Source of the DNA: Orthonyx spaldingii
Taxonomy: Eukaryota; Chordata; Aves; Passeriformes; Orthonychidae
Length of the DNA: 64,000 bases
Direction: 5' to 3'
Assembly: GCA_013397795.1 (NCBI GenBank)
Contig: VZTJ01000255.1
Coordinates: 1,163,105 to 1,227,104 of the forward strand
Shown here piece by piece: positions 1 through 12,766 of the stretch. The position numbers were made by a program, and so were the translations under genes. The notes under the pieces are model-generated. The model did no database searches. It was not told where the DNA came from and worked only from the letters and a program-made list of their open reading frames with translations. Position 1 is the stretch's first letter; the number at the start of each line of letters is the position of its first letter.

Positions 1-249
1 GCATGGAGTTAGAATCTTATTCTACTTTCCAGATATGATTATTTTTTCATAGATAGTTCACAGTAATTAGGATTGTACAATTAGAGTAGTTCACGATATA
101 TAGCTTATCCTCCCCAGGTATTACTGTTAGAGGATACCATTTCCATCCCAGCTTATTAGAGGAAAAACATGAATGTAAAAAATGAAAGCCAACACCCAAA
201 ACATCAGGACCAAAGATGATAAATCCATAAGATACATCCTTAGAGGAAT

Positions 250-1100
250 TGAGCAGTACATTCTGGAAGAGACCTTGAGAGGTCACCCAGTCTATGCCAC
301 TGCTCAAAGTATAGTTAACAAGACAGTCAATACCTTTTTTCTTTTTGTCTTGAACAGCTCCAAATGCAGAGATCCCACAACTTCTCCAGGCAGCCTGGAG
401 AATGAACCTCACTGCTCAATCATCGTCATGACAAGAGAAATTCCATATATGCACACAAATCCTCCTTCACTTAAAGTCTCCCTTCCAGCATGCCAGTCCC
501 CAGCATATGGAGCTGCAGGCAGTGTTACCATCCCAGACGTGTCCTTATTGAATTCAAGACCCAATTCAAAGGTACCCTTCCCCTGTGCAGACCAGCTTGT
601 ACCCCAGTTTTCTTCTGCCTGCAGTCTGTGTCATTCTGTCTCCAGGTCATTGACAAAGACCTGAAACTGGACTAGTCCTGGGACAGACCCCTAAGGAACT
701 CCACATGTGCGTCGGTGTCCTGTCAGTACAGATTGCTTTTCATGCACCTTACGGTTTATTCATCAAGACCAGAATGTCCCAGTTTGGATACAAGGATGCA
801 GAGGAATACTGTGGTGAAAGCTTTGGTAAAGTGAAGACAGATTGCACCCACCACTGCCATCCACAGTCCTAGAAATTTCATTTTGGAAGGCAACCAGGGA
901 GGCCAGAAGAATTTCATCCTTGGTAAATCCATTTAGACTTTTCTCAGTCACCACCTTCTCATTCTTGGGCCTAGAAAAATCTTCAAAGAGAACTTGATCT
1001 ATCATTTTCCCAGGGATCAAAATGAAACTGGTTGGTTGGTGGTTAAACCTCAGAAAAACCAAAAGTCTTCCACTCTCCTCAGGATTAAAAAAAAAATTAA
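250..1100 (-). mobile_element. Ancient CR1 LINE fragment (ORF2 reverse transcriptase to 3' UTR)
   Basis: Read on the minus strand, this is a decayed copy of the avian/reptilian CR1 non-LTR retrotransposon. The open stretch 763-1176 keeps reverse-transcriptase hallmarks in the CR1 order: IPGK (residues 54-57), NGFTK (82-86) and LVAF (94-97). The position expected for the first catalytic Asp of the YLDFSKAFD-type motif seems replaced. Around 640-705 a second piece aligns with the CR1 GVPQGSVLGPVLFNIFINDLD region, out of frame. The FADD catalytic motif is not visible, so the piece between is deleted or eroded. At 254-420 the plus strand resembles the antisense of the CR1 3' region (a GACCTTGAGAGGTCA-type string, then GAGATCCCACAACTTCTCC). 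The element is internally rearranged, frameshifted and dead. Family assignment comes from remembered CR1 patterns; the subfamily is not assignable by eye, and both ends are approximate. Confidence 0.82.
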
Positions 1101-4100
1101 AATCAACAGAAATCAAGAAAATGCAGCAGTAGACAAGCTGCAGTCTTAAAAACAGCGTGAAAGGACCCTGTTTCATAGCTTTAGGCTATGAAACCAACTC
1201 CTCTCATCCAGGAAAGTTACATTTAAAAAAACCATATTTGTTTATACTGCAGCTTATTCAACGTGCGTATGCAAAACACACATCTTCCTGCACAAAACAT
1301 TCCATTTGAATACTATGGACTTGATTGTCATATATGGTCAAGAGGTTTTCTCTTACACACTGACACTAACAAAGGGCCTTAAAAGGGATAACAATTTTAG
1401 TGTCATGGGAGGCCTTTTTTTTACTTTCACAGGGTCTTCTCGGAAAGTCTTAACATAATATGATGAGGTTAAGTTTGGTTTTATTTCAATATGTTCACAG
1501 TTTCTGTGAACATTTCTATCACATTACGGTGTGAGCTCACAGCATTAGGATTCTGCCTCATGATTTGATGTTCAACAATAGTTTTGTTTACTAGTTCTAT
1601 TGTCACAATGGAAAATACAGTAGTGACATTAGCCTTAGAAAATTAGGCTTCATTTATCTTAACAAGTGCACCTTAGAGTATAAGAAGCACAGAAAACACA
1701 AAGCATTAAATATTCTACTGAGATAATATATGTCATAAATTTTATAGAATTATTTAATAACATTTGTTGTTCTTGATGGCACCTTTGTAGAATACTGCTG
1801 CCTTCAGAGAAATCTTTAAAACAAGAAAACAACCAGTATATTTTAATTATGTATATTCTTTATCAAATAATAGCATGCATCTACATATTCTTTTAAAAAG
1901 CAATGTCTAAGTGCCACAGTTTTGTATGTCTAATCCTATCTCCCTGCATAAACAGCATCCTGAATTTTTTTGATGGCATGGTTAAGTTGATGAGCTTGGC
2001 TTTTAAGGAGGTGCTTATGATAAAGATCTTGATTCTTTGTGAAATCAAAGTCATAGAGAAATTCATGAAAGATCCTTACAGCAACCTTAACTCTGGTCTT
2101 TCAGGATCAACTAGAACTGTAATATGTCATGGGATACAAAGCCTGTTACAGAAAGATTTTAAGTGGTGCAGTTGAATATGGCTTTGAGGAGTTTGCAATA
2201 GCCCGAATTCTCCCTCTGTGCAAGAGAGTACTGTCTTGTAAATTCTTATCATGTACCCTAAGGTTTATTTCCTGTTTTGCTCATCCCAGGTAAATTAGAA
2301 TGAGGTAATTTGCAGTTTCTTCATTCTGTACAAAAAGCAACTGTAAAAGCCTCTACTTGGAAGACACATCTCTGTGATCAGTGTGGTCAGTTTGGGCTGG
2401 TACAGTTACCTAGGAAAGTTTCTAATCAATTCTAATGTATATTTAGAGATGAGTTCTAACCAGACTTGATGATTTAATCTTTGATTCGTGGTTATGAAAC
2501 AAAAGATATTTTTTCCCTAGTTTTTACATAAGGTAGAAACTGTATAGACAGGCCAAATAAGTCCTGGAGCATCAGTGCATGGCTGAATCCATGGTATATT
2601 TTAATATTGGTTTTCATCTTGAAATACCAGAGCTGAAATATCTCACTTTTTTAGTGACCAGTGGGAATCTCAGTGTGGAATTGCTTACTTAAAACATCAC
2701 TTAAGTCACTTGACATTGACCAAATATGCCCCCATTAAAATGACATCTCACAAACATTGCCCGATTAAGCAGTAGCAGTAGCTATTTGTTGATGAAAAGA
2801 TAAATCAGTTTCCTGGGAAAAGTGCCAGTAGATAGCTTGTATACTCTACTTACGTACTGGATTCTTGATAGATTTGGTGAAGATGTCTTCATGTTAGTAT
2901 AATAAAAGCCTATTATCAGTTCAACAGCAGAAAACTGTTTTCATTCATCAAGAAAATAGCAGGTTCGACACTAGTTGCCTTTTTAAGTGAAAGATTGGAC
3001 ATACGCTATGAAAAAATCTCCTGCCATTGCAGAGAAGGATAGCACACTCAAACACATTTTTAAATTTAATTCCACTTCTCAATTCAGTTGTCAGCCTCTT
3101 TACAGTAAATTACATGGTTACTATTAAAAAGCACACTTTGACTTGTTCCCAAAGTGATTTTTTAAAAAGTTTGAGCAAAATTCTTGCAGCCATTTTGAAT
3201 TTATGAGAAGACTAAAAAGTCATCGTCATTCCTTCAACTTCTCTGAACAACACAGGAAAAAAATCTACTTGTGTTTTTTTTTTCTCTCCCCATGGGAATA
3301 ATTCAAAAGTGGATAAACTGCCAAACTTCAAATTTATGTTATTGTTATTAAATATTAATATTCTTTTCTTACTATGGCTAAGTGTCAAATTTGATGAGGC
3401 ACCAAACCCCCCCCTCCCATTACATGTCAATCCCTGCTTTGTAAAAACATGATGTAACAGGTAAGAGGAATTGGAGAATGAATGATGGTAATAAGGCTTG
3501 TGATACAAGTGAGGGCAAGAAAACATTAACAACTCTTTCTAGTATCACAGGCATTTCTCAGCGCTTGCTCAGGGAAATACATAACAAATAAAAAGTTCCA
3601 TGCTACATTTAAAAATTAAATAGGATAAAGGTGTCAGGTATTTTTCTCTTCTAAAAAGAAACCAAAACAAAACTGAAAGAAACAAAATTTCTTCCTAATG
3701 TTTCTGCTGCATAATTTTTTTCTATCAGTTAGGTATGCGAACAACAAATAGCCCTCCATTTTCTATTTTAATTTCTAAAAAAAAAAAAAGGTGATGAAAC
3801 AGAAAAAAGATGACTGAGATTATCCTAAAAAAGTAGTAGAGAAGGGCAAAAGATTCATTACTCGTTGAGGTATCTCATGGAAATTCCCAGGTGTATTTCC
3901 AAGAAGGAGATGAGTCACACAGTGTTCAGACTTTCAGAACTTTTATTTACTTGCACTGGTTCTCCACAAGCAAATGTGACCTACACATATGGTCCCTACA
4001 GACCCGCTGGAAGAACCGAGATTGAACATCAGTATCTGCATATTTGACTTTTGCACAGACCAATAAAACTAGGTCTGAGAAAAGAAGGTTCTTGAATCTT

Positions 4101-6470
4101 TCAGTCAGGAGGAAGAGTTAAATGTCTTTTTGTGGAGCAATTCTAGGCTCATTAAAGAATTCAGCAATTAAATACTGAAGCCTTGGAATACTAGCCGTTT
4201 TTTAAAATCAAGAAAACTCCATCAAAATGGAGAATATGACCTTAAATATATTTGAAGTCTCCTTTAAACAAGCTGTCGTGTCTATTCTGGCCTTTTTCCC
4301 CATCTTTGAAAAGGAAAGCGACAGCCCTTGCTGGTGCAGGGAGCCAGAGGCAGTGAGACAGCTTTGCTCCACAAATGTTAGTAAAGGTGTTTCTTTAGCA
4401 GTGAGAATCAGGTGCAATTTAACATACACAGAATGTCTTTCCTCAGCTATGATTTGTGCAAGTCATTTATGGATAAGAGTAAAAAATGTGACAGCAGCTA
4501 TCCATTACAAAATTGCCTCTATGGATTAAAGTACACATTGATTGTTCCAGCCTAGGGAGTCTTTTAATACGGAGAAAAAAACTAGTTTAAGCAGTGTAAA
4601 AAGTATGTGTGCAATCATAGTGCCAGGTTACTTTTGGATATGATACTGCAATTTTATCCTCACTCTAAACAGGGTTCTTAGTTTATGATGGACAAGGTAG
4701 AAAACAATCAGTCCTCAAGAACTGATCACTAGTATTCACACTTTCTACTCACACCCTTTAAAACATTCAGAGCAAGGATGAGAAACCTGTGACAGAGGTT
4801 AGGCAGGGCCTGCCTGCATTTTTATCCCAGAGGGCCCCCAGCTGCAGAATTCTGTTGATTTAGGGATGCTGCTCCTGGATGGTGAGGTGAGTGGTAGGCA
4901 AGTGCATGTCAGGTGAAGACACGTGGCAGGACCAAACCAAAACAAGCCACCTGAAGTAACTGTATTGCTCTGCAGTGTGTCTTGGTAACCTCCAAGCAGT
5001 AGATGTACACTGTATTTTTATAAATATACATTTTGGTCATGCTTTGGCAGCAGCAATAGTGACATCTGATAAGTGGGATCTGTAATAAATGTTCTCTATT
5101 TTCTTTTCTTTGTTGGAGAGAGAAAATCACTGCATTGCCTGCTGCTGTCTCAGGACCGCTGGCATAACCATAAAGGGATGGCAAGTCCAGCACCTCTTAC
5201 ATTTCAGGCAGAAGGAGAAGTAGGCAGAGGGAAGCCTTGCCTGGCTCCTTAGGCAATGCCTACAGTGGTCCAGGAGGCATCATTTCTGCAATCAGTTAAA
5301 AATCAGGGAGAAGTCAGGCAAGTTCCAGACCAAACAGCAGGTTCCACACTAAACTACAGCCTCTAGCTAAATCAATAGAAGCAAGATGAATTAGGAGCAA
5401 ATATGCCAAGTTTTTTAACTGATATAATTAAATCAGTTTTAAAATGCATCTTTAGTTACATGGATGCGTTCAGATCAGATCTTGGCCATCTTCTCCCCCT
5501 CACATACTTGAAGCCTGAATCCTCCTTGCCAAAGGGGCAATATGATCAAATCTGCATATTCTAATTTTTCAGAGCTTGTAATATGAAAGTCTTTGAGAGT
5601 TGGTGGTATTCAGGTGCCCAAGTATCTAAGCTAGTTTAACACTGTTGAATCTAGGCCAAATAAGTGCTTTTAACTTTTCCCCTTAAGCTCTTTGGGCTTC
5701 AGTTTTCCCACTTCTGAAATCAGAGTTTTGAAATCAAGATTTATAGTGGGAGAAAAATATCAGCTGCCTCTCACACAGAGATCTTTTCTGCTCTCACTAA
5801 ACTGCCATGAATCTTAATTCTGAGCAAGAGGTTTTGAGATCCTCACAGCTGAGGATCACTGTTTTAGCACCTTCTGCAAGCTGAAGGGGAAAAAAACACC
5901 CTCAGTACTGTCATTTCAAACCAGCCTATAACATTTCCCTAAGAAGCTATTTGGGATGTAAAATTGTATCACACCAAACCACATCAGCCATCTTTCAGTG
6001 AAAGACAAGAACAATTTACTATTTAAAATATAAGTATTAATGTTTAACAAGCATAGATCTTTGTCTCTAGTTTTGTGAATGAACAGATAAATAATTAAGC
6101 AAGAAACAAAACCTAAAATATTATGTGCAGAACTAGCTCTTTCACTTTCCAACTCAGTGACTTTTCCCAGTGTTTTTATCAGACATATTTGTTCTGTGAA
6201 AATGGAATGTAGCTATTCTTTAAAGTGCCTGTACAAGACACATGTGAGAGTCAGATCTCAGCTGGGAACTAAATTTTAATTCTGGTTTTGCCACATCAGT
6301 ATGAAACACACCATTTTTTTGTTTTAACATTCTGCATATCTGATTTATTTAGCTTACTTGGAACCCTCACTCTCCCCTAACATCTTGGATTCGGGAAATA
6401 ATACTTTTTGGGCTTTCAGCACACAGCTTTCTCTCATTTAAAACATGTACAAGATGAAAAAGCTCAAATT
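1101..6470. other. Noncoding stretch, no gene seen
   Basis: AT-rich unique sequence with stop codons in all frames. The 4208-4529 interval is open on both strands for 70-100 codons but carries no recognisable domain, splice context or codon signature. The texture at 2690-2830 and 4200-4550 is complex and repeat-free and could include conserved noncoding sequence, which cannot be judged without alignment. Small A- or C-runs occur (for example near 3405 and 3777). No RNA gene or young transposon is visible. Confidence 0.6.
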
Positions 6471-6494
6471 AAAAAAAAAAAAAAAAAAAAAAAA
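6471..6494 (+). repeat. Poly(A) run, A24
   Basis: There are twenty-four consecutive A residues, followed by a purine-rich stretch. No AATAAA signal or recognisable cDNA lies just upstream, so I read it as a simple homopolymer rather than the tail of a processed pseudogene. Confidence 0.9.
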
Positions 6495-9400
6495 GGAAAG
6501 CAGGGGGAGAAGTGAAAGTATTTCTCCAAGATACTCCCTGAGCTGCAAATATTTATTTTTGGTATAGCATACACACACAGAGAACAGCTACCTCCCACCT
6601 GCCTTGAGCACTGCCCTGTCTGCATACACCCAGGGTGACAGGGGAGAACCTTGGCTGGGGGCACCCAGCAGCAGGAACATGCCAAGATGCTGGTAGTGGG
6701 CTATACAGCATAATTCATTTTCAGGTGATCACCTCTGGGCATTCACCTGAGGACAGATCTTGTAAGGTGTTGAACACTTTGGCACCAATCCAGAAAATCA
6801 TTTATACCCATGAGGAGTGTACCCAAGTTGAACATGCATTTCTGTCCTTTCCTTGATTCAGCTCAGATGGAATAGTATTACTTTTCAAGGGCTTTTTATT
6901 CTGTGCCTGATGAGAATGACCTTCACTCATCACCCATATGTTTTTTACTTAGGGTCAGAAAGAGGATCAGACAGGAAGGTTTTCTTTCACTTCTGATTTC
7001 CAAGGGAGAGGGGGAAAATCCACTTTTTCTTTCTTTGAGATCTAGTAGATTGCAAGCAACGAGAATGCAGTTTGTGTACTGTCTGTTACAACCTGTTCTC
7101 TCTTGTCACTGAAATCCCTCAAACATGTCTGCTTTCCTTGGAAGCTGGAAATATTATTTCTTCATATGTGTTAAATCAAGGAAGTTAATTGTTTTAGAAA
7201 ACTGCAGTGATTGCCTTGGATATAATAATAAAACCACTTAAAAATTCAAGTGTGCAGCCTTTCCTTTCTCAGTAGGAGATATCCACTGTCCGGCACTCTG
7301 ATGCCTAATTGCAATCCACAGAACACTGGAGAAAAGAGGAGAGAGGCCACATTGCAGTCCCTTGAGTCTTCTCTGTATGCTACAATTAAGTTCCTCCATG
7401 CATCTGTCTTATTTTCCCTTTCTTATGTCCTTTCCAGGCAAAAACATTTTGTCCTGAGGGATGGTTTTATATTTTGTTTTGCTTTAATTATCTGAAGTAG
7501 AACATGTAAAAGTCATTATTTTATACTGTACAAAATAAATCCTGTTTTCCTTCTTTATTTATGGTTAGAGAAAAGTTTCTGCTGAAGTTAAAAATAAGTC
7601 AATTTACTTGCAAGGCAATTAAAGCCCTATTTATTTCTGAGTCACAAATATCATCGGTTCTGATATTAAATCAGTGAATAGAAAACTATATGGCATGGGG
7701 CCAGGGAGAGAGACAGCATTAGCAGTCATTTAGTGTGACCACAGTAAGAGCTGAACAATCTGATGCTTGGGCACTGCTGAACTCAGGGAAAATGCAGCTC
7801 TGACTCTCTCTGCTACTTTTTTCGCCTTTTTGTCTGTGATGGATATATAATAATTATATTTTGCCAGAATGCCAGTGGAAATGGAAGTGCTGTTGCTAAT
7901 GTAGAGGCTGTAAAGCCATCAGAGGAGCTTTAAGCAAATGTTATCTGTTTTACTGAAGAAATCAATTACACACAGATTGCTTAAACCAGTGACAGGCATA
8001 GTAAGGAGTAAAATCTGTTAAGCAGAAAACTTACAGCCATCAACATGTACAGATTTACATGTTATATGACACAACTATTCAAGAATTTCAGATTACAAAA
8101 ATTAAGGAAAAAGAGAAAAATAAGAGAAATAAAGTCTAGAAAAAAAAAGGCACTTTTAAATGCTCATCTCTAAATCTTATGCAGCTGAGATGCTTCACCT
8201 TTCTTCACCTCCCCTTTCATTGGCATGGAAAAGAGCTGGTCAGGACTACCCTACCTAGAAGATGGGCAATTTTGATGGACCTGTGCTTTGACATTGGTCA
8301 GTTGTTAACGGTCTGCCCAAGTTTGGAATACGTTAGTAATCTCCCTGCATTATTTGTGCTCTGCCTTTTCAGGGTATTGCTTTGGTTGAGAAAAAAATGT
8401 AGTAGTGCTTAGGCTTCTGCATTTAATCATATTATCGTCTCTGTTTCTGGGTACAAACCAATTCCTTTTAATTTTGAAAGAATGATTTATAAGATGATAT
8501 GCATGTTAGCACATATTAACAATTACAGCAAAGAATGTATTGAAATTGCTTGCCACAGAGTCATTTATCTTTTACTCACAGAAGAGTGTTTGCACATGGT
8601 TGTGTTAGATGGGGCCACTTTGCATCCATATTTTCGTATTTAAGGAATGGCAAGATGATATCTCTACAACTTGTGAGAAAGCAGCATGTAAGTGAGCACT
8701 CAAAAACAGAACTACTGAAAAATTAGCTACTGCTTCTGAAAGTATTTGCCTTAATCATTTATAAAGTGAAAAAAATATGTAGTCAAAAACTCCTTTGACA
8801 AAAAAATCCCTAGTCAGATCTGCCTCTGTCTTGGCTTTTGCACTGCTGATTCTTAGAGCATTAAACATCCTTACAGAGACTATCACTGTTCAAAAGGACT
8901 GTCAAGCCTGTTAATTACTCAGGTGGAGTTAGCATACAGCTCATTAAACCATGTCAAAACTTTCAGTCCTTCTCCACTGTATCAGTCCCTTTAGAGGCTC
9001 TCACATCAGGATAATTTGATTCTTAAAAATACATTAATTCAGATCATACATTACACCAACAAATTATTCCACTTTCTTTGTAAAACAGGTCTGGTCCAAC
9101 CAGGAAGGCTATTGCAGCAAAGACAGCTTCTGTAATTAATATGTAGTGGGTGTGTCTGGTGCAGGCAAGGAGCGTTTGCAAGCTGTACTCAAGGGTAGCA
9201 CTTACAGAATGGTTATTGGCAGACCTTTTGAAGAAACATATTTCTTGCAGTAGAAATATAAAAATGGTTTGTTGCTCTTATGAAAGGTTTATTACAATTG
9301 CATAAAGTATTCACAAATCCATAGTCTGAACCTTGGCTGTATGGGTTACAGTGTTACCTCAATTTTGTTCCACCACAGTGGAAGTTCTGTGAAAAAAAAT

Positions 9401-12400
9401 TAAAGACCTGGTTCCCCCCACCCCAATGCCTGAGTTATCAAAACTTTTTCCCTTCAGCAAAATGCTATTAAAAAATAAAAGAGTTAATGTAAATCTTCAG
9501 AAGTTGGTTTGTGATTTAGAAACCTACATCTCACTATCAGAGATGTGATACTGATACTCACAAACTTTAACTACAATTAATCAGAGACCACTTCATGTCC
9601 CACCACTCCATGAGGAGCTCCAGATACTTTGACAGGAGTTTGTATCTTGACAGGGTTCAAGTTATTTCTGAAAAAATCTATAGAGGCAATTGAAAAAACT
9701 GCACTGGAGAAAAGCTCCAAAGGTGTCCGTGTGTAAAATGTTTGTAAAATGTTTGTTAAGGTTAGTTACAGTTATCCTTTCTAATTTTTTTTTAATTTTA
9801 GTGAAGCATATTTCACCTGGTGAGTAAACGGGCTGAGACTGGTTTTCTTCTAATGTCAGCAAACCAAAGCACAAAAATCTGGTTTGAACTTGAGCCACTT
9901 GGGTTCATGGCACTTTATACATCCTCATCCAATGCAATCAGAATCGATTTACAGGAGTATGAGATTTTTCTTATGAATATAATTGCATTTGGATATAGTT
10001 TGTGAAGACTCCTTTTTTAATCAGGGAATAAAAGTATGATTTTTTATTATTTAATGCGCAGAATAGAAACTAAGGAATGTGACAACAGGATAATATTTTG
10101 CAGGGATAAGCAGGCTAGTTGGTGTAAGACTAGCTGCAAGTTTTAGAAAGAGGACATGATTTTGCTCATTATGTTCAGTCACTCCAATTGGCTTTAGCAG
10201 AAAATCATTGCGTGGAATGTCTCGCTAGATCAGCACAAAGTTTACAAGATCTATGACTGAGAAGCAATCATCCACCACTGAGGAAGACCTAACTCTGTTA
10301 AACACATTTCTAAAATGACACTTCCAAAATGGATTTCAGCTCTTGATGAATGAAAGCCATCATCATGATTTTAAAGTTTAGTTTGTTGTTTTTAAATGTG
10401 CACTCCACAGGAGTCAAATGTTCATTCTTACCCTGCCTTACTGGGAAAAAAAAAAATTGGAACAAAATGTAGAGGACAATTAAACATGCAGAACACTTTC
10501 TCCTCCAAAATCCTCACATTGGTAATACTACAATAATCTTCAAATTTATCACACCAGACCTCCAAGTGTGATAATGCATCTTTAAAATACGAACTTCAAG
10601 CTGAAATATTAAACATGTGTTTCCTCCTCCTATAGGATAAGTGCTGAAATGTCACACACTATTGGGGAAAATGACCCGTAAGTGTTTTTTCCCTCCTACT
10701 GGAGCAGTTAGTGTGGCGTGCAGTGAACCAAATCAACAATGTGATTCAAGCTGTCTTTGCAGCGTCATGGTGAAAGAAAGGATAAACTATAAAAACTACC
10801 CTCCTACAGCTCTTAGTTCTTGCTTCCCACACTTTAACATCTTCTGTCACCCCTGGCGCTGTTACTGACCCATACTAAGCTAAACTAAAGGATGATAAGT
10901 TTGCTGCCTTTGCCCTTGTCCTAAGGGGCTGCACATTATCCTATCAAGCATCAGAAGCCATTTCTGTGGGATATTTGTCAACCTAAGAAGTCCTTTTAGA
11001 ACAAATGAAATGGGCAGCGAATTACAAAAATGTCATTCTCTAAAGGAAATGGATGAAGGCTTTTGTTCTCCAGTAATAAATAGATGCCATAGGCTTATAA
11101 CACTATTTTTGTATTACATTTGACAGGGTTACTATTTCCAGTTCATTAAGGAAACAGCTTGAAAACTATTTTTTTCATGTGCTTTTCAAAATAATGTTTT
11201 CCCAGTAATAAATATAAGCAATAGCTCACATAATGTTAACTTCAACAACAAGATTTGTTTCAAGGTACTTCTATTAAGGATTTCTACATATCAAATGGCA
11301 AGTTTTAAATACATATTTTTTTCAGCATATATAGATGCTTAATTAATGGACAGGTAATAAGCACAGAAAAATTAGTGCCTCATTCTGATTTTTTAAAAAA
11401 TATTTTAAGATTGTTTTTAACTTTATCTTTTGCTAGACCAATTTGCTTGTGCATGATGATCTTATGTAACCTCATGATATATACTCCATAGGCTAAGGTC
11501 AAGCAAAGGAATAATAACTCACTTCCTTAAATGAATGCTTCAAAGTAAATCTTCTATGTTTAATAGAAGTAAACAGAGGTCAGGATGACACTCTCCCAGG
11601 CTTGAGAATAAAGCCTGCATGTTAATATTCTCCAAGAATTAAAGCTGAATTTCTGGGTGACAAAATGCTTGCTGAAATATTTCCCTGACAAAATATTTTG
11701 CAGTGCTATGAATGTCAGACATCTGAATTTTTAAAAAAAGCTAAACTGAGACACACATGTCGAAATACACATAGTGGTACTTTGATAGTTTCCTTTGCTG
11801 TTAAATATTGTGCTAAAATGCTTCAAAGGAGATTATTAATTATTTTGGCACACAGGAAATTCTTTCTGAAGACACTAACTGACTGAAAAATTAAGTGATA
11901 TATGATATATTGACACAAGTGAACTTAACTGCTATGTCAGTCATAATATTTAATGTGTAAGGTGTATTTCTCACATCATCCACTAATCAATTATTAAGGG
12001 AAAATTTTATTTACATCAAAGTGCTATAATATTTCTTATGTTTACAGCTTATTTTGCCTGCAAAATAGTGTCTCAACTACTGTACTGCTGGCACTAGTTA
12101 TTACCGACTACAAGTGAACATTTTGTTAATAATAAGAGCTCAAAATTGATTTTGCAGGAAGATAAATCAGTAAACCAGACCATTAACTGGTCCCCTGCTT
12201 TGTAACTATTTCACTAATTCCAGACTAATTATATTCAGATCTTTGTTAGTTAGATCTTTTCACAAGGTAAGCTGGACATGGACCAAATGTAGGGTGAACA
12301 GTAAAGAATATATTGATAAATGCACTCCTTCCTTGTAGTGTATTTTTCAAGACACACACCAGTGCACATTTCAGATTAGACTCCGTCCCTTAGTTATCAT

Positions 12401-12660
12401 TAGTCAGGCAGAGACAGCTAAACTTTAGGATGAATAGCTCCCGGCAGTCCAGCACATTCCCCTTCTCCCCCTGAACACCAGAGCTGTATTCTTTCATGCA
12501 TGGCCTCCCATTCTCAGGTGAGGAACTCAGACTCTTTGAGACCTGAAACAGTGGGTCCCTGCCAAGATCTACTTCTACGAGTGGGGCTGAGGGAGTTCAG
12601 CTCTCCCTGTAGTTGAGGCAGACAGAATTACTCCTGGGTTCAGACTGAACTGATGAATGA
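6495..12660. other. Noncoding stretch, no gene seen
   Basis: This is AT-rich unique DNA with only short chance open frames. It contains the candidate regulatory block at 7590-8040 and a tiny duplication at 9733-9755, where TAAAATGTTTG occurs twice in tandem. A purine-rich tract lies at 8105-8150. No recognisable transposon or RNA gene is seen. Confidence 0.6.
7590..8040. promoter_or_regulatory. Candidate conserved noncoding element
   Basis: This is a repeat-free, high-complexity block. It has homeodomain-type cores (GGCAATTAAAG near 7612, ATAATTATA near 7850, ATCAATTAC near 7960) and an AP-1-like TGAGTCA at 7638-7644, with low simple-sequence content. This texture is typical of vertebrate developmental enhancers, but no conservation was measured. 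The call is inference only and the edges are arbitrary. Confidence 0.25.
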
Positions 12661-12766
12661 ATTTCTTCTACCGAAACAGAAATGACAGCGTGTTTTTTAA
12701 GAAGGATGAAATAATTTCTTGTGCCAAAACAGAAATGACAGCAGATTTTTTAAGAATGATGAAATA
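12661..12766 (+). repeat. 53-bp tandem duplication (two copies)
   Basis: Copy 1 is 12661-12713 and copy 2 is 12714-12766. Both start ATTTCTT and end GATGAAATA, and they share the core ACAGAAATGACAGC. I count 7 mismatches over 53 positions (about 87% identity), which indicates an old local duplication with no indels. It is not part of any frame I would call coding. Confidence 0.92.

Noticed and set aside
182..664. 160-codon plus-strand open frame, the longest in the window
   Set aside because: It runs antisense through the CR1 fragment, has no domain, and its length is expected by chance.
763..1176. 137-codon minus-strand frame as a host gene
   Set aside because: It is CR1 reverse-transcriptase relic with a lost catalytic residue, so it is annotated as transposon.
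4208..4529. Frames open on both strands
   Set aside because: There is no family motif, no splice context and opposite-strand overlap; chance is sufficient.
6440..6494. Processed pseudogene ending in A24
   Set aside because: There is no poly(A) signal and no recognisable coding body upstream.
10641..10868. Possible exon after a pyrimidine-rich CTATAG acceptor-like site
   Set aside because: There is no clear donor and no recognisable protein; the frame is short.
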